Source: Halobacillus hunanensis
GTDB lineage: Bacteria > Bacillota > Bacilli > Bacillales > Halobacillaceae
Direction: 5' to 3'
Length of the DNA stretch: 64,000 nucleotides
NCBI RefSeq assembly: GCF_900166655.1
Contig: NZ_FVZB01000006.1
Span: 1,178,001-1,242,000, forward strand
Shown piece after piece: positions 33,326 through 43,700 of the stretch. Positions within the stretch are counted from its first letter, which is position 1; each line of letters begins with the position of its first letter. The position numbers were made by a program, and so were the translations under genes. A model generated the notes under the pieces. It was given only the letters and a program-made list of their open reading frames with translations, was not told the origin of the DNA and ran no database searches.

Positions 33326-33394
33326 TTAAAACAGTGAAATTATGAAGCCTATAACTACGATTAACCCGATTATCATTAGAATAGTTCGTATCAA
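33326..33394 (-). CDS. Putative 22-residue membrane peptide
   Basis: TTG start about six bases after AGAGGGTG on the minus strand, encoding a basic start (IRT) and then an almost fully hydrophobic helix with the core MIIGLIVVIGFIISLF to the stop. A terminator follows ten bases downstream. The combination of ribosome site, membrane helix and terminator suggests a genuine small membrane protein, but there is no recognised family and chance is possible at this length. Confidence 0.4.
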   Translation of the reverse strand: MIRTILMIIGLIVVIGFIISLF

Positions 33395-33527
33395 AAGAAC
33401 ACCCTCTTTTTGTAGTAATCTTAGTTTCCCTATTCCTTATTATGCCCATTATGAAACAATTACGCCGAAAATTCGTACCTTCTTCCTGTTTTACATTGTT
33501 TTTCCCTACTGAAAATCACCCCTTTTT

Positions 33528-34382
33528 CTATAATCGTTTTAATGCCATAGCCTTACGCATATTCTGCAAAGCTTGATTCCCACTCTGTTCCCTGGCCATC
33601 ATCACATTCGTGTACAAGGCATCGATAATACTTAATTGTGCAATTCGCGAGGAAAAAGCTTCTGAACGAAAATCAGTCTCCTCAGCTACCGTATATAAGG
33701 GGATATCAGAAGCTTTTGTCAGTGGTGATTTCGCAAAGTTTGTAATACTAATCGTTTTCACTTGATTATCTTTCAACACTTGCAGTACGTCCAAAGTGTC
33801 TTTCGTTGTGCCAGAATGCGAAATCACGACAGCCACATCATCTTTCGTCAACTGTGAAGCAGCCATCAGCTGCATATGCGACTCTAGTTGGGCATTCACT
33901 ACAAGCCCGCTGCGAATAAATTTATGATAAGCATCCAATGCTACAACAGCAGACCCGCCGCATCCAAAGAAGTCAATTTTGCGTGCTTTTAAGATAACAT
34001 TTACTGCTTCTGTGATCGTTGTGCCATCAACAATTTGCATCGTACTTTCCAAAGTTTTTATGTTTGACCTGAATACCTTTTCCGAAACGGTTGAAAAGCT
34101 ATCTCCATCATCAATCTTGTCGTGAATGTCTTTCATAGGGGTAACAATTTCCGCAGCAAGCGCTATCTTTAATGCTTGATAACCCTTAAACCCAATTCGT
34201 TTACAAAAACGAAATACTGTTGATTCTGCTACGCCTAGCTCGTCCGAAACTTGGTTAATAGTATGGTGAATGATTGTTTCAGGGCTGTTCAGAATGTAAT
34301 CGGCTATTTTCTTTTCTTTATCACTGAATTTTCCATAGCTGCTTCGTATTCTTGCTAATCCATGCTGTGTTTCATTCTCCAT
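33528..34382 (-). CDS. RpiR-family regulator with SIS domain
   Basis: A 284-residue regulator. The N-terminal HTH_6 domain (KFSDKEKKIADYILNSPETII, ELGVAESTVFRFCKRIGFKGYQALK) is followed by a phosphosugar-binding SIS domain (about 125-250; FFGCGGSAVVALDAYHKF, VVISHSGTTKDTLDVLQ). The ATG at 34382 follows GAGGAGATCGAGCA. It is divergent from a 6-phosphogluconate dehydrogenase and gluconokinase pair, so it probably senses a phosphorylated intermediate of gluconate use and controls that operon through the repeats between them. Confidence 0.92.
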   Translation of the reverse strand: MENETQHGLARIRSSYGKFSDKEKKIADYILNSPETIIHHTINQVSDELGVAESTVFRFCKRIGFKGYQALKIALAAEIVTPMKDIHDKIDDGDSFSTVSEKVFRSNIKTLESTMQIVDGTTITEAVNVILKARKIDFFGCGGSAVVALDAYHKFIRSGLVVNAQLESHMQLMAASQLTKDDVAVVISHSGTTKDTLDVLQVLKDNQVKTISITNFAKSPLTKASDIPLYTVAEETDFRSEAFSSRIAQLSIIDALYTNVMMAREQSGNQALQNMRKAMALKRL

Positions 34383-34446
34383 TGCTCGATCTCCTCGCTT
34401 CATGATACTGGTTTTATTATATAAGAAAAGAACTAACATTAATATA

Positions 34447-34502
34447 TTGAATACGGAAAAATTTTTGATATAATTACAAACATACGGAAAATATTTTTTC
34501 CA
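34447..34502 (+). promoter_or_regulatory. Promoter and RpiR operator before the gluconate genes
   Basis: TTGAAT (34447) and TATAAT (34469) with a 16-base spacer. The repeated box TACGGAAAA-ATTTTT lies once inside the spacer (34453-34466) and once just after the -10 (34484-34501, GGAAAATATTTTTTCC is a near palindrome). This layout suits repression by the divergent RpiR regulator. Confidence 0.65.
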
Positions 34503-34518
34503 CCAAGGAGGAACATAT

Positions 34519-35415
34519 ATGAAAATCGGCATGGTAGGTCTAGGTAAAATGGGCCTGAACTTAACATTAAATTTACTGGATCATGAACATGAAGTAGTGG
34601 GATACGATACAGATTTAACTGTTCAAGACAGTGTTTCACACGAAAAGTTCTCTTACCAGGACTCGCTAGCGAAACTTGTCCATGAACTTCCTACTCCCCG
34701 CGTCATCTGGATGATGGTTCCTGCAGGGAAGATCACTGGTTCCGTTATTGACGAGCTGTCAAATCATTTAGATGCTGGGGATATGTTAATTGATGGCGGA
34801 AACTCCAATTACAAAGAAACCTTAGAACACGCAGAAACTCTCGAAGAAAAAGGGATCTACTTATTTGATTGTGGCACAAGCGGCGGTACGGATGGAGCTA
34901 GAAATGGTGCATGCACGATGGTAGGCGGACATCCTGATAAATTTAAACATATTGAACCTCTTTTCGAAGCCGTTTCCATCGAGAATGGCTATCTATATAC
35001 AGGGAAAGCGGGCAGCGGCCACTTTTTAAAAATGATTCACAACGGGATCGAATACGGAATGATGCAGTCCATTGCTGAAGGCTTTGATATTCTTAACAAA
35101 AGTGAGTTTGATTATGATTACGAGAAAGTTGCTAAAGTATGGAACCACGGTTCCGTTATTCGCTCATGGTTAATGGAGCTGACAGAGCAGGCCTTTTCTA
35201 AAGATGCAAACTTGGATGAAATCAAAGGGGTCATGAATTCCTCAGGTGAAGGAAAATGGACGGTAGAAACAGCACTGGATCATCAAGTTGCCGCACCTGT
35301 TATAGCTCTATCCTTAATGATGCGTTATCGCTCATTGGAAGATGATACGTTTACAGGTAAGGTTGTTGCCGCTCTTCGTAATGAATTTGGCGGTCATGCT
35401 GTTGTTAAGAAATAA
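34519..35415 (+). CDS. gnd: 6-Phosphogluconate dehydrogenase, decarboxylating (short type)
   Basis: A 298-residue dehydrogenase. KIGMVGLGKMGLNL is the dinucleotide-binding loop, IDGGNSNYKET the substrate motif and GSGHFLKMIHNGIEYGMMQ the catalytic Lys and Asn helix. The length (about 300 rather than 470) matches the GndA/YqeC type that often uses NAD. It converts 6-phosphogluconate to ribulose 5-phosphate and pairs with the downstream gluconokinase, which makes its substrate. Confidence 0.92.
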   Translation: MKIGMVGLGKMGLNLTLNLLDHEHEVVGYDTDLTVQDSVSHEKFSYQDSLAKLVHELPTPRVIWMMVPAGKITGSVIDELSNHLDAGDMLIDGGNSNYKETLEHAETLEEKGIYLFDCGTSGGTDGARNGACTMVGGHPDKFKHIEPLFEAVSIENGYLYTGKAGSGHFLKMIHNGIEYGMMQSIAEGFDILNKSEFDYDYEKVAKVWNHGSVIRSWLMELTEQAFSKDANLDEIKGVMNSSGEGKWTVETALDHQVAAPVIALSLMMRYRSLEDDTFTGKVVAALRNEFGGHAVVKK

Positions 35416-35483
35416 GATAGTATTCGGGCAGATGCGACTGCCCTTTTTCTTTTTCCAGGAATGATATGACGAGGAGGTCCACC

Positions 35484-37025
35484 ATGAACGAACAGTATTA
35501 TTTAGGCGTCGATATCGGCACTACAAGTACAAAGGCGGTTCTTTTTAATAAAAAGGGAGACATCAAAACGCAACATACGGTCAATTACCCTCTTCACACC
35601 CCGAACCCGCTAGTAGCCGAACAAGACCCTGCGGAAATCTTTGAAGCGGTACTCGACACCATTCGCGAAGCCATGAACAAAGGTGAAATTTCACGAAATC
35701 AGCTTCAATTTATTTCATTCAGTTCAGCTATGCACAGTTTAATTGCAGTGGATAAGGATGGGGCGTTATTAACGAACAGTATCACATGGGCAGATACGAG
35801 AAGTGCAGCACACGCAAGGGACATTAAAGAAAATCGTAATGGCCACGAGATTTACATGCGGACAGGCACCCCTATTCACGCCATGTCTCCTTTATCAAAA
35901 TTAGTATGGCTAAAATCTGAGAAGCCAGATGTATTTGCTAAAGCAGCTAAATTTATTTCGATTAAGGAGTATGTTTTTTATCAGCTATTTGATCAATATG
36001 TAATTGACCATTCGATCGCTTCAGCCACAGGCTTGTTTAACTTAAAAGAACTGGATTGGGATCAGGAGGCTTTAGCATTAGCGGAGATCAATCCTGATCA
36101 TCTCTCTTCTCTTGTACCGACTACCCACTCATTAACAGGTTTAAAGGAAGAATATCAGCAAATTCTCGGGCTTTCCGAACAAACTCCATTTATCATTGGC
36201 GCTAGTGACGGAGTACTTTCGAATCTTGGTGTAAATGCGGTTGACCCTGGGGTAATTGCAATTACGATTGGAACAAGCGGTGCGATTCGTACAGTATCTA
36301 ACGAGCCCCGAACGGATCCAAAAGGGCGAATCTTCTGTTATGCGCTAACCGAGGAGCACTGGATCATCGGCGGCCCTGTCAATAACGGTGGAATGGTACT
36401 GAGGTGGCTTCGCGATGAGTTTGCTGCAGCCGAAGTAGAAACCGCTGAACGCCTAGGTATCGACCCTTACGATGTATTAACCCGAATCGCGTCTACGATT
36501 AAACCCGGTTCGGATGGACTGCTTTTTCATCCATTCCTTACAGGTGAGCGAGCTCCACTATGGAACTCGAGTGCACGAGGATCCTTTTTCGGCTTAAGTA
36601 TTCACCATAAGAAACAGCATATGGTAAGAGCAGTGTTAGAAGGGATCATTTATAACTTATACACGGTTCTGCTAGCCCTTGAAGAATTAACTGGGGAACC
36701 TAAGCGTATCCAAGCTACCGGCGGGTTTGCCAGGTCTGAGATGTGGAGACAGTTGATGACAGATATTTTCGATAAACCTGTTGTCGTACCTGAAAGTTAT
36801 GAAAGCTCCTGTCTGGGGGCTGTAGTTCTTGGAATGTATGCTACTGGGGAAATTGAAGACTTTAGTGTGGTATCGAATATGATCGGCCAGACGCATACCC
36901 ATCAGCCAGAAAAGGAAACCACAGAGGTTTATCGGGAACTTCTCCCTATATATATCCGGCTTTCCCGTTTACTGGAAGAGGAATATAATTCGATTTCTGA
37001 CTTCCAGCGCAAACATATAAATTGA
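35484..37025 (+). CDS. gntK: Gluconokinase (FGGY family)
   Basis: A 513-residue sugar kinase of the FGGY family. YYLGVDIGTTSTKAVLF is the phosphate 1 loop, IGASDGVLSNLG carries the catalytic Asp, and TGERAPLWNSSARGSFFGL and ATGGFARSEMWRQL are later family motifs. The ATG at 35484 follows GAGGAGGTCCACC. It phosphorylates gluconate to 6-phosphogluconate, the substrate of the dehydrogenase encoded 68 bases upstream. No gluconate permease is adjacent, so uptake must be elsewhere. Related FGGY kinases act on other sugars, but this partner favours gluconate. Confidence 0.92.
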   Translation: MNEQYYLGVDIGTTSTKAVLFNKKGDIKTQHTVNYPLHTPNPLVAEQDPAEIFEAVLDTIREAMNKGEISRNQLQFISFSSAMHSLIAVDKDGALLTNSITWADTRSAAHARDIKENRNGHEIYMRTGTPIHAMSPLSKLVWLKSEKPDVFAKAAKFISIKEYVFYQLFDQYVIDHSIASATGLFNLKELDWDQEALALAEINPDHLSSLVPTTHSLTGLKEEYQQILGLSEQTPFIIGASDGVLSNLGVNAVDPGVIAITIGTSGAIRTVSNEPRTDPKGRIFCYALTEEHWIIGGPVNNGGMVLRWLRDEFAAAEVETAERLGIDPYDVLTRIASTIKPGSDGLLFHPFLTGERAPLWNSSARGSFFGLSIHHKKQHMVRAVLEGIIYNLYTVLLALEELTGEPKRIQATGGFARSEMWRQLMTDIFDKPVVVPESYESSCLGAVVLGMYATGEIEDFSVVSNMIGQTHTHQPEKETTEVYRELLPIYIRLSRLLEEEYNSISDFQRKHIN

Positions 37026-37029
37026 TTGC

Positions 37030-37077
37030 AAAAAAAGCAGCCTGATCTACTTTCTGAAGTAGATCAGGCTGACTTTC
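37030..37077. terminator. Bidirectional terminator between gntK and katE
   Basis: AGCCTGATCTACTT / AAGTAGATCAGGCT, perfect 14-bp stem with a four-base loop, with A/T tracts on both flanks. Confidence 0.85.
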
Positions 37078-37086
37078 ACATTAACC

Positions 37087-39135
37087 TTATACTAATTGAC
37101 GATCCCAATAACGGTGTGACGCAATCGCTTCGCTAAACTCTTTAGCAAACCCACTTGGATCATCTCCAAGTACAACCCCTTTGCTAGTTGCGAGATCCGC
37201 TTTTTTTAACCATTTTTTCCCGTCATGAGTAGCTCCAATTGGTTTAAAGTGTTTGAAAGCTTCATCAATAAAGTACATAGCATCTTGATGGAACTTTTCG
37301 CTAATCTTGCTTCCACCGACAGCATAGACAGCATCAAACAACACTGAATCGACGGTTAAAAAGGTGTGATCCACTTCGAACTCTGCATGGTTTGATCCTT
37401 TCACGGTACCCAGCCTTTCGCTGATAATTTCAGGAATCACTCCTTCAACTTTTAAGGCAGCTAATACGGAAGAAACTTCTGCCCCATCAAAACCTTCAGC
37501 AACAAGCACAGCCACTTTTCTCGTTGATGGCTTTTTCTTCGTATTTTCCTGGCTCAAGGCAGGTGATGATTTTGTAATATCAGAACCTCCGCTTTGAGGA
37601 CGATCTACCCCGATGTTATCGGCAATTGCTTTCGCAAGATCCAGACTGACATTCGCAAACATATCCACATTTTGCTGCTGGACAGATTTGTTCTCTACCT
37701 TGCCAAGTTCAAAACTAAATGCAGAAATAATATGTTCTTTTTCAGGTTCACTCATACTGTTCCAAAATAGTGTGGCCTGGGAGAAATGGTCCTTAAAGCT
37801 TTCACTGCGCTTTCTAACCTTGCGTCCTTCTACTTTCTCCTGATAATGTACATAGCCGCCCTCCTCCTCACTAGAAGTGGCAGGCGTATTGTCAGCAAGT
37901 GAATTATTGTGGTAGCTCACAGGACCTTGATTAATCGTCATGCGGCCATAGCCGTCACGCTGATTATTGTGATAAGGGCAAACCGGTCTGTTGATCGGCA
38001 ACTCATGGAAGTTCGGACCGCCTAGGCGGATTAACTGTGTATCTGTATAGGAAAACAAACGGCCTTGCAGAAGCGGGTCATTAGAGAAATCGATTCCCGG
38101 TACAACATTTCCGGGGTGAAAGGCAACTTGTTCTGTTTCTGCAAAGACATTATCAACATTCCGATTCAACGTCATTTTTCCAATGATTTGAACCGGTACA
38201 TCTTCCTCTGGCCATAGTTTCGTCGCATCCAGTATATCGAAATCAAAGTCGAATTCATCTTCCTCTTTGATGATTTGAACCCCAAGCTCATATTCAGGAA
38301 AATCTCCATCCTCAATAGACTGATATAGGTCACCACGATGGAAGTCAGGGTTCTTCCCGCTTATCTTTTGAGCCTCATCCCACACGAGTGAATGGGTTCC
38401 TAATACAGGTTTCCAATGAAATTTAACAAAGTGCGCTTCTCCTTGGTCGTTTACCAGGCGGAATGTATGGACTCCAAACCCTTCCATCATACGGAAGCTT
38501 CTAGGAATTGCTCTGTCTGACATCGTCCACATCACCATGTGAGCCGCTTCCTGGTTGTTAGCAACAAAGTCCCAGAACGTATCATGGGCGGTAGCAGCCT
38601 GTGGCATCTCATTATGAGGTTCAGGTTTGAACGAATGGACTAAATCAGGAAATTTAATCGCATCTTGTATAAAGAAAACGGGGATATTGTTCCCCACCAA
38701 ATCGTAGTTCCCTTCTTCTGTGTAAAATTTGGTAGCAAATCCTCTGGCATCACGAACTGTTTCAGCGGATCCTTTAGAGCCGGCTACCGTTGAAAATCTC
38801 ACAAAAACTGGAGTTTTTACGGATGGATCCTGTAGAAAACCAGCCTTCGTATACTCTTTCATAGATTCATAGACTTGGAATTCCCCATGTGCAGCAAAAC
38901 CACGAGCATGGACAGCTCTTTCGGGAATGCGTTCATGGTCAAAGTGTGTCATCTTTTCACGGAAATGGAAATCCTCCATCAGTGTAGGTCCACGCTCTCC
39001 CGCTTTTAAAGAAAATTCATCTTCTGAGACTTTAACTCCCTGGTCTGTGGTCATTTTCTTCCCAGTGTCATCAGATCTAAATTGCTCTAATTGCTCATTT
39101 TTTTTATTCTTTTTTCTATTATACCCGTCACTCAT
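37087..39135 (-). CDS. katE: Large-subunit catalase with C-terminal GAT-like domain
   Basis: A 682-residue clade 2 (HPII-type) catalase. PERAVHARGFAAHG carries the catalytic His76, LVGNNIPVFFIQDA the catalytic Asn and RLFSYTDTQLIRLGG the heme-ligand Tyr. From about residue 530 a flavodoxin/DJ-1-like domain (KVAVLVAEGFDGAEVSSVLAAL) follows, as in other large catalases. It breaks down hydrogen peroxide in the cytoplasm. AAGGAGGATTACAG precedes the ATG, and a sigma-B-type promoter lies upstream, as for Bacillus subtilis katE. Confidence 0.95.
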   Translation of the reverse strand: MSDGYNRKKNKKNEQLEQFRSDDTGKKMTTDQGVKVSEDEFSLKAGERGPTLMEDFHFREKMTHFDHERIPERAVHARGFAAHGEFQVYESMKEYTKAGFLQDPSVKTPVFVRFSTVAGSKGSAETVRDARGFATKFYTEEGNYDLVGNNIPVFFIQDAIKFPDLVHSFKPEPHNEMPQAATAHDTFWDFVANNQEAAHMVMWTMSDRAIPRSFRMMEGFGVHTFRLVNDQGEAHFVKFHWKPVLGTHSLVWDEAQKISGKNPDFHRGDLYQSIEDGDFPEYELGVQIIKEEDEFDFDFDILDATKLWPEEDVPVQIIGKMTLNRNVDNVFAETEQVAFHPGNVVPGIDFSNDPLLQGRLFSYTDTQLIRLGGPNFHELPINRPVCPYHNNQRDGYGRMTINQGPVSYHNNSLADNTPATSSEEEGGYVHYQEKVEGRKVRKRSESFKDHFSQATLFWNSMSEPEKEHIISAFSFELGKVENKSVQQQNVDMFANVSLDLAKAIADNIGVDRPQSGGSDITKSSPALSQENTKKKPSTRKVAVLVAEGFDGAEVSSVLAALKVEGVIPEIISERLGTVKGSNHAEFEVDHTFLTVDSVLFDAVYAVGGSKISEKFHQDAMYFIDEAFKHFKPIGATHDGKKWLKKADLATSKGVVLGDDPSGFAKEFSEAIASHRYWDRQLV

Positions 39136-39185
39136 CTGTAATCCTCCTTATGGATGAAGATGGAATGAACCTTTACTCTGATATC

Positions 39186-39210
39186 GTACCCGTTCACGAG
39201 TCATTTAAAC
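39186..39210 (-). promoter_or_regulatory. Sigma-B (general stress) promoter of katE
   Basis: On the minus strand GTTTAA (39210-39205) and GGGTAC (39191-39186) are 13 bases apart, matching the sigma-B consensus GTTTAA-N13/14-GGGTAT with one mismatch, about 50 bases before the katE start. Confidence 0.75.
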
Positions 39211-39237
39211 TCATTTCAATCTATCTATAAGAGATAG

Positions 39238-39266
39238 AAAAACACCTGCTCCCTCGAGCAGGTGTT
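39238..39266 (-). terminator. Terminator of the gltB-gltD operon
   Basis: AACACCTGCTC / GAGCAGGTGTT, perfect 11-bp stem, followed on the minus strand by TTTC. Confidence 0.85.
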
Positions 39267-39285
39267 AGCATGATACCTATAGAAT

Positions 39286-40773
39286 TTATGGCAAAACCGT
39301 TTCGCCTATTAAATAACGATCACATTCACGGGCGGCTTCTCTTCCCTCATTAATTGCCCAAACGATCAAGCTTTGTCCGCGGCGCATATCACCAGCTGAG
39401 AAAATCCCTTCCTCATTAGTCGAGTAATCTCCGTACTCCGCCTTCACATTCGAGCGATTATCTGTTTCAATTTCAAGCTTTTCAATAAGATCTTGTTCAG
39501 GGCCGCTGAAGCCTATTGCTAACAGTACCAGGTCAGCCTTCCATACTTTTTCCGTACCTGGAATCTCCCTGCGTTGACGGTTGCCGTCTTCATCAAAGAC
39601 TAATTCCACATTAATTGTGTGGACTTCTTTAACGTAACCATCCTCATCCCCGACAAACTTCTTAGTCATGACGGAATAGGCCCTCGGGTCACGACCAAAT
39701 ACAGCTCCTGCTTCTTTCTGGCCATACTCGACGCGATGGACGATTGGATATTGAGGCCATGGGTTCGTCAAGTCATCACGGGATTCCACTTTCTTATCGT
39801 AAATATCGAATTGAGTCAGACTCTTACAGTTATGACGGACAGAGGTTGAGATACAGTCAGTCCCGGTGTCTCCTCCTCCGATCACAATAACGTCTTTCCC
39901 TTCAGCTGAAATATAATTTTCATCCTCGTGGTTTGAATCTAGTAAGCTCTTTGTGTTGGCGTGAAGGAAATCCATTGCATAATGGATACCCTTCAATCCT
40001 CTTCCTTCAGCTTCAATATTACGCGGGATGGTTGCCCCGCCACATAGAATAATAGAGTCAAACTCTTCACGCAGGCGTGAGACTGGATAATTTCGCCCCA
40101 CCTCTGTATTTGTGACAAACTTAATTCCTTCCTGTTCTAACAAGGAAACTCGGCGTTCAACTACAGAATATGGGAGCTTCATTTCCGGAATCCCGTAGGT
40201 CAGCAGTCCCCCAACACGGTCATTACGTTCAAAAACAGTCACCGTATGCCCCGCTTTATTCAACTGGGCGGCTGCTGCAAGCCCTGCTGGTCCTGATCCC
40301 ACTACAGCCACTTTTTTACCGGTGCGGCTTTCCGGGGGCTCTGGTACTACCCAGCCCTCGTCAAATCCTTTCTCTATAATGGAGCGTTCCACTGTCCGAA
40401 TAGCTACCGGTGGTTCATTAATCCCCAGTACACAAGCTCCTTCACATGGAGCCGGACAAGCGAATCCAGTAAATTCAGGGAAGTTATTCATTTCGTGTTC
40501 TTTTTCCAGGGCTTCCTTCCATTGACCCCTATAAACAAGGTCATTCCATTCCGGAATTAAATGATAGACGGGACATCCTGTCGTTGACCCATTGATCTCC
40601 ATTCCTGTATGACACGTTGGGACACCGCAATCCATGCAGCGTGCTCCCTGTCTCTGAACCTCTTCATCTGACATTGGTATCGTATAGTCCTGCCAATCTT
40701 TCGTACGCGTTACCGGGTCTCGCTCGTCTTGAGTCTGACGTTGATATTCCATAAATCCAGTCGGCTTTCCCAT
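39286..40773 (-). CDS. gltD: Glutamate synthase small subunit
   Basis: A 495-residue iron-sulfur flavoprotein. [12 protein letters not shown] with the later Cys in [14 protein letters not shown] and [12 protein letters not shown] ligate the [4Fe-4S] clusters; [22 protein letters not shown] is the FAD site and [20 protein letters not shown] the NADPH site. It takes electrons from NADPH and passes them to the large subunit for reduction of 2-oxoglutarate plus glutamine to two glutamates. It follows gltB by 24 bases, with AAGGAGGGG before the ATG. Confidence 0.96.
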   Translation of the reverse strand: MGKPTGFMEYQRQTQDERDPVTRTKDWQDYTIPMSDEEVQRQGARCMDCGVPTCHTGMEINGSTTGCPVYHLIPEWNDLVYRGQWKEALEKEHEMNNFPEFTGFACPAPCEGACVLGINEPPVAIRTVERSIIEKGFDEGWVVPEPPESRTGKKVAVVGSGPAGLAAAAQLNKAGHTVTVFERNDRVGGLLTYGIPEMKLPYSVVERRVSLLEQEGIKFVTNTEVGRNYPVSRLREEFDSIILCGGATIPRNIEAEGRGLKGIHYAMDFLHANTKSLLDSNHEDENYISAEGKDVIVIGGGDTGTDCISTSVRHNCKSLTQFDIYDKKVESRDDLTNPWPQYPIVHRVEYGQKEAGAVFGRDPRAYSVMTKKFVGDEDGYVKEVHTINVELVFDEDGNRQRREIPGTEKVWKADLVLLAIGFSGPEQDLIEKLEIETDNRSNVKAEYGDYSTNEEGIFSAGDMRRGQSLIVWAINEGREAARECDRYLIGETVLP

Positions 40774-40797
40774 CGTATCCCCTCCTTATCGATCTGA

Positions 40798-43700
40798 TTA
40801 AGCTTCTACAGGTTTTTTCTCTTGTTTACTTTCTTCAAATGCCTGCATTTCTGCATCAAAATTAGTTAACCCCTGGTCTTTCAATGTTCTGATTCTATTT
40901 TGCACTTCAAGGTATGCTTTCGGGATAACACGTTTAAACCTTGACACCATTTCCTCCCAATCTTCAAGGATTCGCTGGCCTTTAGGACTGTGAGTGTAAT
41001 TCACATGTTTTCGCACTAGTTCTTGCAATTCATCGATTTCCTGTTGATCAGTAAGCTGGTGTACATGTACGAGTTCCTGGTTACATTTATTCTCAAATGC
41101 CGCCTCTGAATCATCCAGTACATAAGCGACCCCACCAGACATACCAGCTGCAAAGTTACGGCCTGTTCCGCCGAGTACAACTACTTTACCGCCCGTCATA
41201 TACTCACATCCATGGTCTCCCACGCCTTCTACAACAACCTCAGCCCCGCTGTTTCTGACACAGAATCGCTCTCCAGCCAATCCGTTAATGTACGCTTCAC
41301 CAGCTGACGCCCCATAAAGCGAAACATTACCGATAATTGTATTTTCTTCCGGGATAAAGGTTGATTTTCTTGATGGGTTGACGATAATTTTCCCGCCGGA
41401 TAAGCCTTTTCCAACGTAATCATTGGCATCTCCGACAAGTCTAAGGGTCATTCCTCGAGGAATAAATGCACCAAAGCTCTGCCCAGCAGATCCTTTAAAA
41501 GTCAGTTGGATCGTATCCTCTGCTAAACCAGCTGCACCATAACGCCGAGTAATTTCACTGCCCAGCGTAGTTCCTGTTACACGGTGGATGTTCCTAATCG
41601 AACCTGTACCGCGAACCGGCTCCTGATGATCAATTGCATTTTTACATAGTGGAATGAGTTCTTCATGGTCCAGTGTTTTATCTAAACCATGATCCTGTTT
41701 ATTCATGGCATAATGCCCTACGCTTGGATCTACCTCCGGCTGATAAAGCAAGGCCGATAAATCTACACCTTTGGCTTTCCAATGGTCAATTGCCTCATTA
41801 GTGCGAAGAACGTCCGTTCGTCCGATCATTTCATTAATTGTTCTAAAACCAAGTTCAGCCATTAATTCTCTGGCTTCCTGAGCAATAAACCGCATAAAGT
41901 TGGCCACATGTTCAGGGTCACCACCGAATTTCTTTCTTAGCTCAGGGTTTTGCGTAGCCACACCTACAGGACATGTGTCAAGGTGACATACGCGCATCAT
42001 CACACACCCTAAAACGACTAGTGGTGCTGTAGAAAATCCATACTCCTCCGCTCCGAGTAATGTGGCAACAATAATATCTCTGCCTGTCATCATTTTTCCA
42101 TCTGTTTCAACAACGATCCGATCACGCAAACGGTTGAGCATCAACGTTTGATGGGTCTCAGCTAAGCCGATTTCCCACGGCAGTCCTGTATGCTTGATAC
42201 TTGTTCTCGGTGCAGCACCAGTTCCGCCATCATAACCACTGATTAAGACAAGATCTGCGCGTCCTTTAGCGACACCAGCGGCGATGGTCCCCACACCAAC
42301 AGCGGAAACAAGCTTCACACTGATACGTGCCCTCGGGTTCGCGTTTTTTAAGTTGTGAATCAGCTCAGCTAAATCCTCAATTGAATAAATATCGTGATGA
42401 GGCGGCGGTGAAATCAGTTCAACCCCGGGAGTTGATCCACGTACTTCTGCAATCCACGGGTAAACCTTTTTGCCAGGAAGGTGTCCACCCTCGCCAGGCT
42501 TCGCCCCTTGAGCAATCTTAATTTGAATTTCGTCAGCATTTACAAGGTAATCGCTCGTCACCCCGAAGCGCCCTGAAGCGACCTGTTTAATAGAGCTGCG
42601 GCGTGAATCACCATTTTCATCCGGGGTAAAGCGATCAGGATCCTCTCCGCCTTCACCAGTATTACTGCGACCTCCTACACGGTTCATCGCAATGGCCAGT
42701 GCTTCATGGGCTTCCTGACTAATCGATCCGTAAGACATAGCCCCCGTTTTAAACCTTCTCGTAATATCCTCGACAGATTCTACCTCTTCAATCGGGATAG
42801 AGCCACGCTGCTTAAAAGAGATCAACCCTCTCAGCGATTGTAGATTGTTCGTTTCATCTGTTAGAAGCTTCGAGTACTTTTTGAAAAGCTGGTAGTCATT
42901 CGTACGGCATGCATGCTGCAGGGTGTGAATGGTTTTTGGATTATATTGATGATCTTCACCATTTCCCCGATACTGGAACTCATCACCTGCATCAAGTTTC
43001 CGCCCGCTCGTTCTATGATCGTCGAAGCTGCGGTCGTGCCGCATACGCACCTCTTTTTCAATAATATCCAGGCCGATTCCGCCTAAACGTGAAGCTGTTC
43101 GCGTGAAGTACTTGTCGATCACATCTGGGTGCACCCCTATAGCTTCGAAAATTTGTGCTCCACGGTAACTTTGGATTGTTGATATCCCCATTTTAGAAAG
43201 AACTTTGATAACCCCGTCTGTGACGGAATGAATGTAACGGTCAACAGCTTCCTCCAGAGAAGGGACATTTATATCTCCCTTGTCAATGAGAGCACCAAGT
43301 GATTCATAGGCTAAATACGGATTAATTCCTTCTGCACCATAACCAAGGAGTGTTGCGAAGTGATGAACTTCGCGAGGCTCGCCAGATTCAACCAGCAAGC
43401 TAACCTTTGTTCTAGTGCCTTGGCGAATTAAGTGATGATGCAGTCCTGAAACAGCTAGTAATGCAGGAATCGCCGCATGGTTTTCATCAATGCCACGGTC
43501 TGACAATATCAATAGTCTCTTGCCATTCCCTATAGCTTGATCAGCCTGCGTAAATAGAGACTCAAGCGTCTGTTCCATTTGATCAGATTCACCTGTTGTA
43601 TCAAATAAAATCGAAAGGGTTTCGGCTTCAAAGCCTTCAATCTTCTGCTGACGAAGCTTTTCCAATTCCATATTTGTTAATATAGGTGTTTGCAGCCTGA

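Noticed and set aside
33249-33449. 66-codon minus-strand frame overlapping the palindrome copy A
   Set aside because: It runs through the repeat and the terminator of the small peptide gene, has no ribosome site and a non-protein-like composition.
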